Below, in pieces: positions 1 through 11,289 of a stretch of 64,000 nucleotides of DNA. A model generated the notes under the pieces. That model saw only the letters and a list, made by a program, of their open reading frames with translations. It did not search any database and was not told the DNA's origin. The position numbers and the translations under genes were made by a program. Every line of letters starts with the position of its first letter. Within the stretch, counting starts at the first letter, position 1. Location of the stretch: assembly GCA_031841125.1 (NCBI GenBank), contig CM063106.1:75132101-75196100 (forward strand), read 5' to 3'. The DNA comes from Acanthococcus lagerstroemiae (Eukaryota; Arthropoda; Insecta; Hemiptera; Eriococcidae).

Positions 1-576
1 TGGACATAAGAATAGCAAACTCTTGGAAAAAAATATTTAAAGGGAACTTTTTATTAAAACAAAAAGAACAAATTTTGAACAGTTGCGTCTTTTTCGTTCT
101 GTCGTATGGTTGTGAGACCTGGTCGCTCACTAGAATAGAAGAGTAAAAAATCGTAATTCACCAAAATAGTTTGGAAAGGGCAATCCTTGGGATAAAGAGG
201 AAGGACAAGAATAATTTATCTAAAATTTAAAAAAAGTTAAAACACTACATCAACTTTCTCTGTGCTATAAGGAGACTGAAGTGGGACTGGGCTGGACACG
301 TGGCGAGAATGGACAATAACAGGTGGGAAAAAATAATCTCAGAATGGTTTTTGAAAGGGAGGAGGAAAAAAGGGAAACAAAGAACCAGACGGAGGGATGA
401 GTTTGATGGAATGATCCAGCACAGACTATATCACAGGATTTCGCAAAACGGGGGGGGGGGGTCTGAATTGGAGCGTCTGAGAGAGCTTTGCCTAACCGAG
501 GGTAACTTAACCTATTCTATATAGGTATACTCGTAAGTTAAGTAGAAATAAACGTTTTGATTTGATTTGATTTTGA
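1..576 (+). mobile_element. RTE-like non-LTR retrotransposon, 3' end (5'-truncated by window)
   Basis: Broken frames spell a LINE C-terminal region: a YGCETWSLT-like motif near 105-135, LERAILGIKRKDKNN near 172-215, then [16 protein letters not shown] and a Lys/Arg-rich RRKKGKQRTRRRDEF segment near 280-400. The copy ends in a TTTGAT repeat (about 553-575). Three more copies in the window share that tail. It is degraded by stops and a G10 tract. Confidence 0.8.
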
Positions 577-2699
577 CCCTAATTACATTCACAAAGACAC
601 AAATTCACGTGAACCGTGAATCACGTGCCACTAAAATGCCTTCGTTTTCTCTTTTTGTCTTATCAAAAAGTGTTCTAATGTGTACCATGACGAGGTGTGC
701 CATTCTGTCCCCCATGACTTTTTTTTTTTTCACTTTTCCATCTGAGGGTTGCTCAAGTCACTTTTTCAAACAACATGTATATAATTACGCGCAGAAAGCT
801 TTCCTCTTTCACATACAATTTTAAAACATTCCTTTTCGTTCAATGTGCGGACACCAGAACACAAAAAAAAAAAATAGGTATGGAACCTTCAAGTACACCC
901 CCCGCCCCCCGCCCCCTTAAGACGATACTGATTCTGACCTAGCATCGATGAAGTGCTTGGATAGGAGATAGAATTATACATCTTTCATAATTTTTTCGTT
1001 CAGACTGCGCTAGTAGTTCGGGGGGAAATTCAACTGTGTCACTATGTACCCTTGCCATTGTAACCACCTTACCTTATATCTAGAGCACGGATTTCTTGGC
1101 ATTTTTGAAGCTGAGTTTTGGGTATTAAAATTCAAAAATTGGCATTATTTGGCACGAAAAAGAAATCACAAAAATCTTGAGTAAAAGTGGAAAATTGTAT
1201 ATTTGAGCAATAAATAATTTTTTTTCTTTTAATTTATTTATTTGGACCAACGATTAAGGTCATATGCCCTTGAAAAATATTTGACGTCATAATATAAAAG
1301 AATAATGAACATGAAAATCTATAAAAAGCGGGAATTATGTAAAATAATCAAGTGCTCCTCAAGATTATCCTCCTTGAAACCATGTCGACGATCTGTTAAG
1401 ACCATTTTGAGGTCTGAAAATGTTCGCTCAGTGTCGACCGTTGTTATAGGAGCGTAAACGTGTCATTTTTTTCCCGTTCTTTTATGCATACAAGGATTTT
1501 TTTGTTGATATTGGTCGTATTTGGCATTATTCGGCATTTTATCCGTTTCTGGCATTTATACCGGTTTTTGGCATTTTTGGCAAAAAAATTTTTTTCCCCT
1601 AGCCTCCCCGTATCCTAAGACGTGCTTATCTTTCACTCCCAATCCTTCCGCTCTCATGCAGGTAACCTGACAAATGCCACGAAATCCATGCTCTACTTAT
1701 ATCCAAATGACAAATTACCTTGATGATTTGCATCCATTCCCACTCTGTTTATGTATCTCCGGGTTTTGTTATGACTGAGAAGTTCTGATGTCTTCTCAAT
1801 ACATTTCCGTGATTTTCATACCACCTGGAAGTGCTCATCCGGTGGTTTTATGCCCTAGCTCTCCTTTCCTGGAAGAAAAATGGATCGATGGTCCGTTGAT
1901 TGCTTTGTCTTATTTTCGATTAAAAAGTTCGCTGCCGACGCCGATGTATATCAGTTATTTGCTTCGTGAAGGAATAAAAAGTCTGGTTCAAAGGTACAGT
2001 TTACAGAACTTGCCAGGTTTGTTGTACCAGACGAAGTATGAAGCTGGAGGAAAAGACGAAAACATAGCGGCGAAACCACAGCTCAGCTTTAAGGTGAAAA
2101 CGCCCCCTCGTGAGATCCTAAATAAATATTGTTTTGCCGCTGCTCTTGAATCGAAGACATAATTTCTCATTCATGTCCGCCAGCTCAGTGGTCGTTTTCA
2201 CTTCTCCTCTCCTCTGAAGTAAAGACTATGTTCTTATTAGAAGAAAATACACAGATGGATAGACAGAGACAAATAGGTAAACCGATGGACAGGCCAAGTA
2301 AAGCCTATGAGATCTCGGTTTTTGGGTCTGTTTCTCCCTGGCGGCAGTGGTGACTCAACTTTTGGTATGTAGAAAAATCATTTCATTTCCTGAAAATCGA
2401 TTGAAGGTCGAAGGAAAAAATCATCGAAGCGAAGTATACAAAATGGCTGTTTTCTCCGTCTTTTCTAAGCCTTTGATGGTTATTAGAGAGAAAATACGAA
2501 TTTTAATATAATTTTGTTATCGTTTGACTCGTGCGGTATATTTATTTAAACCTTTGGAGAACAATTTTAGGGACGTGAGTTGTACCCCGCTGCATACGGG
2601 GGCACCGCTAATTTAACTTCAAATTGCAGGCCTAATTAATTTCCGTTTTTTTTTTGTTTTTTTTTTAGTACTTGCAAAAATACCGTCAGTCAGGGTCAT
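577..2699. other. AT-rich presumed intron, no gene
   Basis: No fry exon or transposon protein recognised. From about 1093 to 1590 the word TTGGCATT recurs at both ends (near 1098, 1140, 1510-1590), suggesting a decayed repeat. The 124-codon plus-strand frame at 1788-2162 has no family signature I recognise and no coding-like neighbours. Confidence 0.4.
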
Positions 2700-3105
2700 T
2701 CTTAGGCACCGAGATTTTTTAATTTTATTATTATCGAGTCACGGAGCTACACTCTCGGGCAATGGGCTCGGAAAAGGTTGTTGTCTATATGTAGCAGAGG
2801 TATCTAGTAGCGGAAAGATAGGTGAGGGTGTTTATGTGCTTGTGGGAGTTGGAGAGGACCAAAATTCGACTGTCGGGGACGTGGTGAGAGTTACGAAGGC
2901 AGGTGAGGGAGAGGCATGAGAAGAGGTGCTCCACGGTGTGAGGGTCTTCATCTTCACGGTGTGGGCAGTTGAGGAAATAGAGGTTAGTGAGAAGATGTAT
3001 GTGTGAGGCGTGTATGTCCAATCCTTATTGCTTTTTTTGTCTGCTTTGACGCTTGGGAATTGAGTTGAGAAGTTGGGAAAATGTAACCAGAATTTCTTGG
3101 AAATC
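2700..3105 (-). mobile_element. Jockey/R1-type LINE 3' fragment
   Basis: The minus strand encodes a LINE C-terminal motif CPHREDEDPHTVEHLFSC (Cys-His knuckle) at about 2900-2970. The 3' end (about 2710-2790) matches the 3' end of the larger minus-strand LINE at 18758-20165, sharing a CGAG-CAC-AGCTAC...GGGCTCGG layout. Confidence 0.65.
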
Positions 3106-3640
3106 AATCAATCAATCAAAAACTGTGTATATTAAAATGTTTTACAAAATTGTTTTTTTACCATACACTAATGCGCAACTGCGTGTACGGCGCCAATTTA
3201 CACGTACCTTACCTTAACTTAACAGAATAATTGCAATCGTTACCCGTGAGCCCTGAAGCGTGCATCTACGAAATTTTTTTTTTTCTTTCCTTGAACCCCA
3301 ATTTTGAGAAACCTATTTACCCATCAGTTTTCCTACTTACTCCACGCCACTTTCCAGGTATTCAGGCCACGACCATTTTATTTGCCTTACAGTTACCTCA
3401 GCGGCCACCTCCTGCGGTGCAATTACCGATATTTCAGCTATTAATTCGGGAAGCTTATATCCAACTTGGTTTCTACTCGTTGACTTGAACCATCATTTCT
3501 GTTCAGTACTCAATAACCCTCCGACACGGGTCGATGTTCCTGTGCTAACTCGTATGCCAAACTTATCTTTGTTTCTTAGCCCATATGCGAGAATAACTGT
3601 ATTATATTGGTCCGCAAGCTTCGACACCTTCAGTTAATCC

Positions 3641-3806
3641 GCCGCCGCCACCACCGCTACCTCCGTGAGAAAAAAACGTACTGTGGGTTGCGTACCTAAA
3701 AATAAAAAAAAATGCAGGGGCAAATTCCGCCGCCGCCGCCTCCGGGAGAAAAAAGGCGTACTGCGGGTTGCCTACCTAAAAATCAGAAAAATTGCTGGGG
3801 CAAATC
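3641..3806. repeat. Tandem duplication, about 80-bp unit
   Basis: Two direct copies, 3641-3725 and 3727-3806. Each has a CCGCCGCC-rich start, a GGGTTGC-TACCTAAAAAT core and a GGGGCAAAT end. Confidence 0.75.
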
Positions 3807-3878
3807 AGCTATTTTCAAGGACCAGCTACTTTCAATAGAGAGATAATCTGTTCTAACATAAAAGATCTCCAAGTCCTA

Positions 3879-4203
3879 AGACATAACTGACATAATAAGA
3901 CATAAAATGACATAAAATGACATAATTACGCATAATCTTCAAGATCACAAGTCGCTGCAGGTGGCCTACCCTGCCCCTTAATTGCTCAATTTTCCAAGAG
4001 TAGCCTACCCTCAGGAGGGGGTTCATGGTTGAGAAGCCCTACCACCTCAGACATAACCGACATAATAAGACATAAAAATATGTATAATGACATAATTACC
4101 CATAATCTCCAAGATCTCAAGTTGCTGCGGGTTGCCTACCCTTCCCCTTAATTGCTCAATTTTCCAGGGGTAGCCTACCCTCAGGAGGGATTCACAGTTG
4201 AGG
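3879..4203. repeat. Direct repeat, about 155-bp unit, partial third copy at 5041-5120
   Basis: Units at 3879-4034 and 4049-4200 both begin AGACATAAC-GACATAATAAG and end TAGCCTACCCTCAGGAGGG. A shorter third copy of the 3' half lies at 5041-5120, on the far side of the G-rich tract. Confidence 0.75.
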
Positions 4204-5040
4204 AGGGAGTTCCAGAAGGGTGAGGAGGGCCCCTGTGGGGGCGTGGGCTGTGGTCGGAGATGGTGGCCTTTGGTGGGGCGGGGGGTTGAGATGAGTACGA
4301 GGATCTGGTGGAGGAGAAAGTCCTTGGTGAGAGAGGGGACCAGGAGAGAAATGGCCGTGGTGCGGGAGGGGCTGTTGATGGGGTGGGGTCTTGAGGGGGA
4401 ATGGCTCTCAAGGGGAGGGGTGGTCATGGTTGTGAGAGCTCCTGAATGGATGGTCAGGGATCTTCAAGAGGGTTGGAGGGCTATAGTGAAGGCAGGGGCT
4501 CTGAAGGGCGATGAAGCCCAGGGGGTAGTGGTGGGTGAGAGGTCCTCAGGGCGGAGAAAATCCTTGGTAGGAGAGGGTGGCCATTGAGGAAGGAGGAGGT
4601 AGTGGTGGGTGAGGATCCTAGAGGAGCAGTAAAATTTTGGTAGATAAAGGCCCGGGGGTGTAAGAGAAACTCATGGTAGAGGAGGGAACTCCTAAAGGGG
4701 TAGTAAACCTTGGTGGTGGCGGGGACTGTACAGGGAGGTAAAGGCCCCGAGTGGGGAGGGGATAATAGTGATGAAGGGGTCCTGGTGGAGGAGGAAGTTC
4801 TTGGTGAGAGAGGCGGCCGGGAAGGCGGATGAAGGCTATAGTGCGGAAGGTTCTGGTCCCAGGGAGGGGGTCTTGAGAGGAAGGGTTCTAGAGTGGGAGG
4901 GGTGGTCATGGTGATGGAAGCTCTTGGTTGGAGGACCAGAGATCATCAAGGTGGTTAAGTAAGGAGGCCGTAGGGTGATGGAGCCGCGGAAAGGGAGGGC
5001 TGTAGAGAGGGACTAAGGCCACCATTGGGGAGAGAGTAGA
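4200..5040. repeat. G-rich degenerate minisatellite
   Basis: Plus strand is strongly G/GA-rich. Blocks such as GTCCTTGGTGAGAGAG recur near 4319, 4560 and 4798 (about 240-bp spacing) and GGGGTGGTCATGGT recurs near 4417 and 4897. The long open frames here on both strands are composition artefacts. Confidence 0.65.
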
Positions 5041-5299
5041 GACTGCGGATTTTCTACCCTGCCCCTCTAATTGCTCATTTCTTCAAGGGTAGCCTACCTC
5101 AAGGAGGTGGTTCATGGTGAAGGGTGATGATTGGACGAAGCGCGAAGCGCCGAGCGGGGTTTTCCTTTTTGCCTCCTGCATTTGAGGTAAGATGCGAACC
5201 ATTGATGCATTTTACCATTGAAACCAATATTATATAATTTATTTAACAAAATTTTATTATAAACAGTGTCAAACGCCTTTGTAATATCCATGTAAAATG

Positions 5300-5720
5300 C
5301 ATATACAACCTTATCGGATCAGAGTCTGGTATAACTGAATGAGTAGTCCTCCGCTACATCCTTTGGAAGGATGTGAGTGGCACTTCAGAACATTGAGTGA
5401 ACGCATACATTTGGCTTTTATGTGTTTTATATGAAGTAACCAAGAGAGACGAGCGTCAAGATAGAGACCGAGAAATTTGACTGAACTGGAGCGAGGAATC
5501 GATTGTGAGTTGAGTAGAAGAGGTGGGAAAGTTAGATCGTTTGTTCGATGCTGGAACATCATGAATTCTGTTTTGCTTGGTGATGTACGGAATCCGTGTC
5601 TGGAGGACTATATTTCGATTAGTTTTGTGTGTTTTTGGAGTCGTCTGTGGGCACAACTGAATGTAAAAAGGGAGCACTGGTTCGGATATCAAAAACTGAA
5701 ATGAATTTTCATGCTTCAAC
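5300..5720 (-). mobile_element. R1/Jockey-like reverse transcriptase fragment
   Basis: The minus strand encodes a LINE RT end: SSSVKFLGLYLDARLSWLLH, then HIKAKCMRSLNVLKCHSHPS and a LIQLYQTLIR motif. A frameshift lies between this and the upstream frame (about 5460-5560). Confidence 0.75.
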
Positions 5721-7109
5721 TAACAAGCATTTTCCTAGAGATTGTCTCCTCAGCTTTCGGATCTCACATGTCTAACTGCGTATTTATGTTACTGGCAAAC
5801 GAATACAGAAACTTAGTCAAGTGTACTCGTACTGCTTTTGTGGACTGTTCGCTGGTAAGGTATTCAAACGATTTGAAAAGAAGCAAGTCTGGCAGAGCTG
5901 CAACAAGGTAACAGGCGTACAAGTGGATCTTTTTCAATATGTGTTTACTCTGATTATATGTACCTCTCAGGTTGTACAGTCAACCGTTTTGAAATCAGCT
6001 TAAGCTTTTATTTGTATTTTCAATGAAAATACAGAGGTGTGTTGTATACGCTGACGAGTATTTTTTGTATGTAGCTTTTTTATGGAACATTCGAGTGTGG
6101 CTCACACAGCGATGTGGTGAAAAGAAGGAAAGAACGTAAATGGGAATACGATCATTTTATTTAAAACGAGCGCGAATATGCCAAAACCATAAAGAAAATG
6201 CGTCTACTTTCTCGTCTTTGATGTCCAGCAGAGCAAAAGAAAGCAAGATACCAAGGAAGAGAGTTATCTCCGGAATTTTATTATTAATCGTTTAGGACAA
6301 ATGAAATTGAATTATACGAATGGCCTGCAACTGAAATTTTTCATGTGGATGATCTCGTATCAACGTGGAACCTTTTTACTTGAGTTCTCGGATTTTTTTC
6401 TTCAAATTTTAGGGGATTAGAAGGCACTCATCTGAGGTACTGCACATTTTCATCTTACGTATATTTTGGAGGGGAAGCCAAAATGTGTTTTGACATTTTT
6501 TTGTAGAATACATTGCTTCAACCCTAAAATTTGAGATTTCTTGATATTTTAAAACTTCTTTCCGATTTGCTGAGATATTTTAAAGACCATAGTCCTGTGA
6601 AAAACTCTCTCGGACTTGTTTAATGTTCCTCAAATAGGATGAGGTGAAAAATAAAAATTTTATTGTTCAAATTATGTTGCTTCCTCAAAAATTATGTGTT
6701 CGTGTTTATAAAAACTGTGCAAAGTATCAGGTAACAATTCCCGTGTTACTTTCAGTTCGCATATGGAGTCGAAAGTTCAGTAAGCAAAGTACGTAACCGA
6801 TTTCCGTAAGAAACGAATTTCAAAATAACTACCCATCAAAAAATGATTACGCTATCTTCCAGGTATAACATGCTCAACGTATCCAAGAAAAACAATTTTC
6901 TACTTTCAAAACTGAGTTTTTTTTAGAAATTGGTTTCGTATTTTATTTTCAAGTTCCCAGAGTATTATTTCAAATCAGAAAAGTATGAATTTTGAAGCTA
7001 GGTACAATTTTCTTCTTCAGTATGTTGAGTAGACACGCTAAGGTACAATCGAAGAGTAATGAAATTTATGAGGGGTTAGCGTACTTCACCCATCTTTTCT
7101 AATCTGACA
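5721..7109. other. AT-rich presumed intron, nothing recognised
   Basis: Short frames only, with no exon or transposon motifs. Confidence 0.5.
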
Positions 7110-8065
7110 TTAGTGGAAATATTTACGAAACTTGATTGAGAAAATAAAGGTCTAAATTTAAATGGAACCAGAGTCTCAAACTTAAGGTTTGCAAACGATA
7201 TTTCTTTAATACTAACTTCAATGGGGGAGCTGGAGGAAATAATACACTAACTCAACAAAATTGGAGAAACAGCAGGATTAACAATGAACACCGGTAAATC
7301 AAAAATCATAACTCCCCAACGAACCCAACAAAAATCATAATAAGAAACAAAAACCTTGAAGTAGTCCCAGAAACAGTATAATATGTAGGCCAACTAATTT
7401 CACTCGAAAATAGAACTGAAAAAGAGATTAAACGTAGCAATGTAGGATCACACTAGCTTGGAAGAAGTTTTGGATACTCAAACATATCTTTAAAACCAAA
7501 TCTAAAACCACACAATAAGGCGACATTTTCAGTATGAGCGTAGCACCGGTTCTCACGTATGGCTCCCCCATTTGGTCCCCTCCTTCCAGACAAATTAAAA
7601 AAATTGAAACAACACAGAACTCCTTGATGATATGGATTCTAGGCTTAAAAATCAAAGACCAAGTCAGTATACAAAACATTTGGAAAAAATTACCCAGTAT
7701 CAAAAACTGTACACAATCAATCCAAAATTTAAAAGGAGGCTGGGTGGGACATATAGCCAGACTGCCTCAAGATAGAATAGCCTATCAAGCTACCTTTTGT
7801 TATCTGAACCACTTCAAAAAAATAGGAAACCAAAAACTAGGTGGAGGGATGGAATTGATCGGTTTCTAAAAAATAAACTTTTCCAGCGAGTGACGCAAGA
7901 TCGCAAAAAGTGGGAGAAGGTGAGAGGTACCTTTGCCTGCTACGGGCCGAGAGTATACTCAAAAGAGTAAGAGTGCTCTTCGGAAGTATGACCTTGGAGG
8001 CTACATATTAAACTAATACTAACACATGTATCGTTCTCAGTAAAGATTTGATTGATTGATTGAGC
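7110..8065 (+). mobile_element. RTE-like LINE 3' fragment
   Basis: Broken frames give LRFANDISLILTSMGELEE (RT palm region), APVLTYGSPIWSP, and GGWVGHIARLPQDRIAYQAT, then a GATTTGATTGATTGATTGA tail at about 8047-8065. It is diverged from the copy at 1-576 but has the same architecture. Confidence 0.78.
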
Positions 8066-8164
8066 GTACTTCGAATTTCAAATTTTTGTTTTTCACTCCA
8101 CCCCACATTCTTTAAGACTCTTCTAAACTTGTTTTAGATTACCTTGAAGGCTCTTCTGGACTCG

Positions 8165-10000
8165 TGCAAAACGTAAATGCGGGTGGACCTTACAGCTGCT
8201 CCACCCGATGGCTACCTTACCGCGCAATAGCGTATCAAGGGATTAAGGGTCGCCTGAATGGGTACCTCAACCTTGTACGCTAGGGTACCGCACGACATCT
8301 CTTTCTTCGTGATTCGCGCCTCCGGTAGTGCTGCCTTGATCTCTTCTTTGCTCACTGACGGCTCCACGTTCGTCAGGAGTAGGGTGGTTCGGCGCTGCGG
8401 TTTTCGGATTCCCGCGCCAGCGCCTACTGCTTTCACGAGCTTGCTGGCGAAGTTCTCCACTGCTTGCTCCTGCTCAGCTCGGAGGTCCAGCAGCATCTCG
8501 CCTGCCTTGGTGTACCGAGTCTTCGTCACTTGAACCCCTCACACTTTTGGGTCTATCATCGCCCGGGCCCCCCAGATCATAGCTGTGTACCCCGTGCTAG
8601 CGCTCTTGCGTGCTGTTACGAGCACGGCCGTACGGGACCTCCTCCTTTGCAACAGCTCCCGCTTGCTGGCCTTCCTGCTTCTGGACGGGGGCATGGGCCT
8701 AGGCGGGGCGGTTGACGTCGGCTTCGGCTCGGCTTCAGTAGTCCTCTGGCGTCGTCTCGCCTTCCATCCGACCACGTCTGCTCACGTCGCAGGCTTACGC
8801 TCGGCCTCCGATCCGTCCTGGAGGAGCGACGCTGCTTGTTCTTCAGCCCTATTCAACTGACGCTTCAGGCGGTTGATTTTCCGGCTGTCCGGGGTGAGCT
8901 CCCGCGGTGTTGCAGTCTTCTCCTTGCGCTGTCGTTGCTGCTGCTGCCGAAGCGACCGGCGCTGCAGCAGCTCTCCGATCTCATGTAGCTCTTCCCTCAG
9001 CGCTCCGAGCTCCTGTTCGTGTCGCGCAACCATCTGCTTCATCTTTGCCTCTAGTTCTGCGATTTTCTGGTCGCGCAACTTGAGCTCGTTCTTAAGCCGC
9101 CGGTTCACTTTCCGGAGTTTACCCCCCCCCCTCGTAGCTTTGGCGTTTGTTGATGCCGGTGTTTTCGCCTCCCACTCCGATGACGTGGAGGTGACTCGCC
9201 TTCTCTTCTCTTTTCTTTCTTCATCGTTGCCTCTCGCTAGGACGACTTCAGGTTCGGAGAATGTTGCCATAGATAAGTTTTTCGTTCGCAGGGTTGCCAA
9301 TTCCGTTTATCCATCCAGTTGCCGGGATCCGAACTCCGGCCGGGGCCTCCTACGTCTGCCTTATTCCCTTGTTTAGCTTGATTCATTAATTGATCAATTG
9401 CCTTGTAAGGCTTCTGCCAGCTTTCTGGCGCTGGTTTGCGGACGTGAACGGGTCGGCTGAAGTCGCTCGAAGCGTTACAAAGTCTTCACGATACGTAACC
9501 CATCGACCAGCGCCTCGTCATTGCGGGGTCTTGCTGTTCGTTACGACTGCAGTAGGGCCGCTTGATGGTTCCCTACTGCAAAAGGCTCCAGTCATGACTT
9601 TGGCCGGGTTTCTTCGAGTTTTCCGTATCTCAATATGGTTTTAATCTCAGAGTTTTCCTTCTCTTTCTCAGGTTCCCTCGTCTGGAGGAGGAGGGATCCT
9701 TGGTAGCCTATTGCGCTGTACTATCTCCTTTACAATACCACCGCGCTTGTGCATCATAGGTACCCGCACTTGCAAGCGAGGGATAGCTGCCTCCTTATCT
9801 CGATGTTGTTGTCAGAGGCAAGCGCACCGACTATGGGTCATCTCCCTCCCAGTTCGGCAGCCACCTAACTGTGTTGCTTGGCTCGCACCTCGTCACCACG
9901 TGCAGATGTTGGGTAGGACTTGGTGAGTGCACTTGGTAATGGGTCGCTCTGGTGCGACGCTATCCTCTCTTTAACTAGAGGAGAGGTAACTCGCTACCTC
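8165..10000 (-). mobile_element. GC-rich LINE 5' UTR plus ORF1 (R1/Jockey-like), lacking ORF2
   Basis: GC content jumps well above the surrounding intron. On the minus strand one reading frame runs from the ATG at 9300 to 8212, interrupted only by TGA at 8784-8782 and 8541-8539. It encodes a Glu/Lys/Gln-rich coiled coil (about residues 50-150), a basic Ser/Arg/Pro stretch, and an ELP-like domain with TTLLLTNVEPSVSKEEIKAA, as in R1-group ORF1. 9301-10000 looks like its 5' UTR. The sequence stops before any CCHC knuckle or RT, so it is 3'-truncated. It could also be ORF1 of another clade. Confidence 0.65.
8212..9300 (-). pseudogene. LINE ORF1 (Gag-like) with two in-frame TGA stops
   Basis: About 363 codons in a single frame with two TGA stops. 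Both fall where a CGA (Arg) codon would fit (contexts ACG-TGA-GCA and GTG-TGA-GGG), consistent with CpG-to-TpG decay. Gag-like nucleic-acid-binding role inferred only from layout: coiled coil, basic linker, C-terminal RRM/ELP-like fold. Confidence 0.6.
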
Positions 10001-11151
10001 ACGTGAAATATTTATTGCTTAACCACTGAAAGTAATAATGAAACTTGACTCAAGTTTGTATAAGGTGTTCAAATAAATTTCAGGTTTTGAGTCACTCTAG
10101 CCTTCTTCCAAATCCTAGTTTCAGATGGATGATAATATTTAGGCAGGTGTTACACAAAAGCTGAAGTGAATACGGTAGTTAGTAAACTATTCAAGATTTT
10201 ATTGAACTTGAAAAACAAAAAATAACATCGGAGAGTTCGCGGATAATGAATGAGCGGGAATTCAATATGTTCCCCACTACCCTAAGTTTGAGATTTCTCA
10301 ATATAAAATTTGATTTAGTGATACCGCAATTCGAAATTTGTATAATTACGTAATGTTCTAAGTATGGATAAGAAATTTCATTTTATGCGCTATTATTAAA
10401 AATTTATGGTTCTAATTTTGTTTTTCGCTCTCAGGTTATAAGAGGTGAAATCAGTAAATTCTGCGGAAAATGACAAAACACATCTTGGCCACCTCTGACC
10501 CCCCTCCCCCGTTTAAAATATGTATGGGTGAACGGGTGATGGATTCGGTATTTTGGGAGGGTACTCTCTAATCCCCCAAAATCTGAAGGGAAAGAAATCC
10601 GAAGACCTAAATCAATAGAGTCCGAGTTGATATGGAATTTATCCATATAGCTTTGGTTCGCAACGACAACGAGCGAACGTTGAACTTGTATATTTAGTTG
10701 TGTAAAGTGGTAAGGAAATCAAGCGAACCAGAATACAGGGAAGGAGTCGACGATATCAAAGTAATTTAGTTTGACTCGTTAATTCCAAATTTATAGCCGC
10801 GAACGAAAAACGTTTACTGGTCTCCTTTTGGTAAAAGAATCCACTTGTCAAAGGAGAGTTTCATTTGCTGGAGTAAAGCCGTTTGTAAATTAATGTCATT
10901 CCTGTATCCCAATTTTTTCTACAATTTCTAGAAATCAAAGAGTTTATAGGCCGTTTTTACTCAGTTTTACGGCCGGTTTCAAATTACGGAAATATTCGTT
11001 TACGTTGACGATGAAAGGAACATTATTGCGTATATTTATCATCCCCCAGCTGAAAAATATACTAGTTGAGGAAGGAAAAGAGAAAAATGACCGAAATCGC
11101 GTAGTCTTATGCAAATAATTCTGATTTTTTTCTTCTTATTCTTGTTTACAG
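10001..11151. other. AT-rich presumed intron before fry exon 1
   Basis: No exon or repeat protein seen. It ends in the pyrimidine-rich acceptor of the first fry exon. Confidence 0.5.
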
Positions 11152-11289
11152 GCAGTATGGGCGAACGAGACAAGGAGAAGAATGAAACACTGGATTTGCT
11201 CCTGTCAACGACCTACTGCTGCTCGCAAACCCATTTATCCCAGCAGTTGTCTCAGCTTCATCCTGAACTCACAATGCCTATGTTTTCCG
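11152..11289 (+). CDS. fry: fry exon 1 of window
   Basis: Acceptor TTGTTTACAG precedes it and donor GTATGT follows. It enters with 2 bases completing a codon and leaves with 1. It encodes [13 protein letters not shown], then a Cys/Ser/Leu-rich stretch ending [10 protein letters not shown], a conserved Furry block. A second in-exon AG at 11154-11155 could serve as an alternative acceptor, so the first few bases are the least certain. Confidence 0.85.

Noticed and set aside
1080..1600. TTGGCATT-bordered segment as a MITE
   Set aside because: The words recur in direct, not inverted, orientation and no target duplication was found.
1788..2162. 124-codon plus-strand frame as a gene
   Set aside because: No recognised domain, no splice context linking it to fry, overlapping frame on the other strand of similar quality.
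4047..4909. Long Pro/Ser- and Gly/Arg-rich open frames on both strands
   Set aside because: They lie in a G-rich tandem repeat; composition alone removes stops.
8258..9376. Plus-strand Ser/Cys-rich frames as genes
   Set aside because: They are antisense shadows of the GC-rich minus-strand LINE ORF1.
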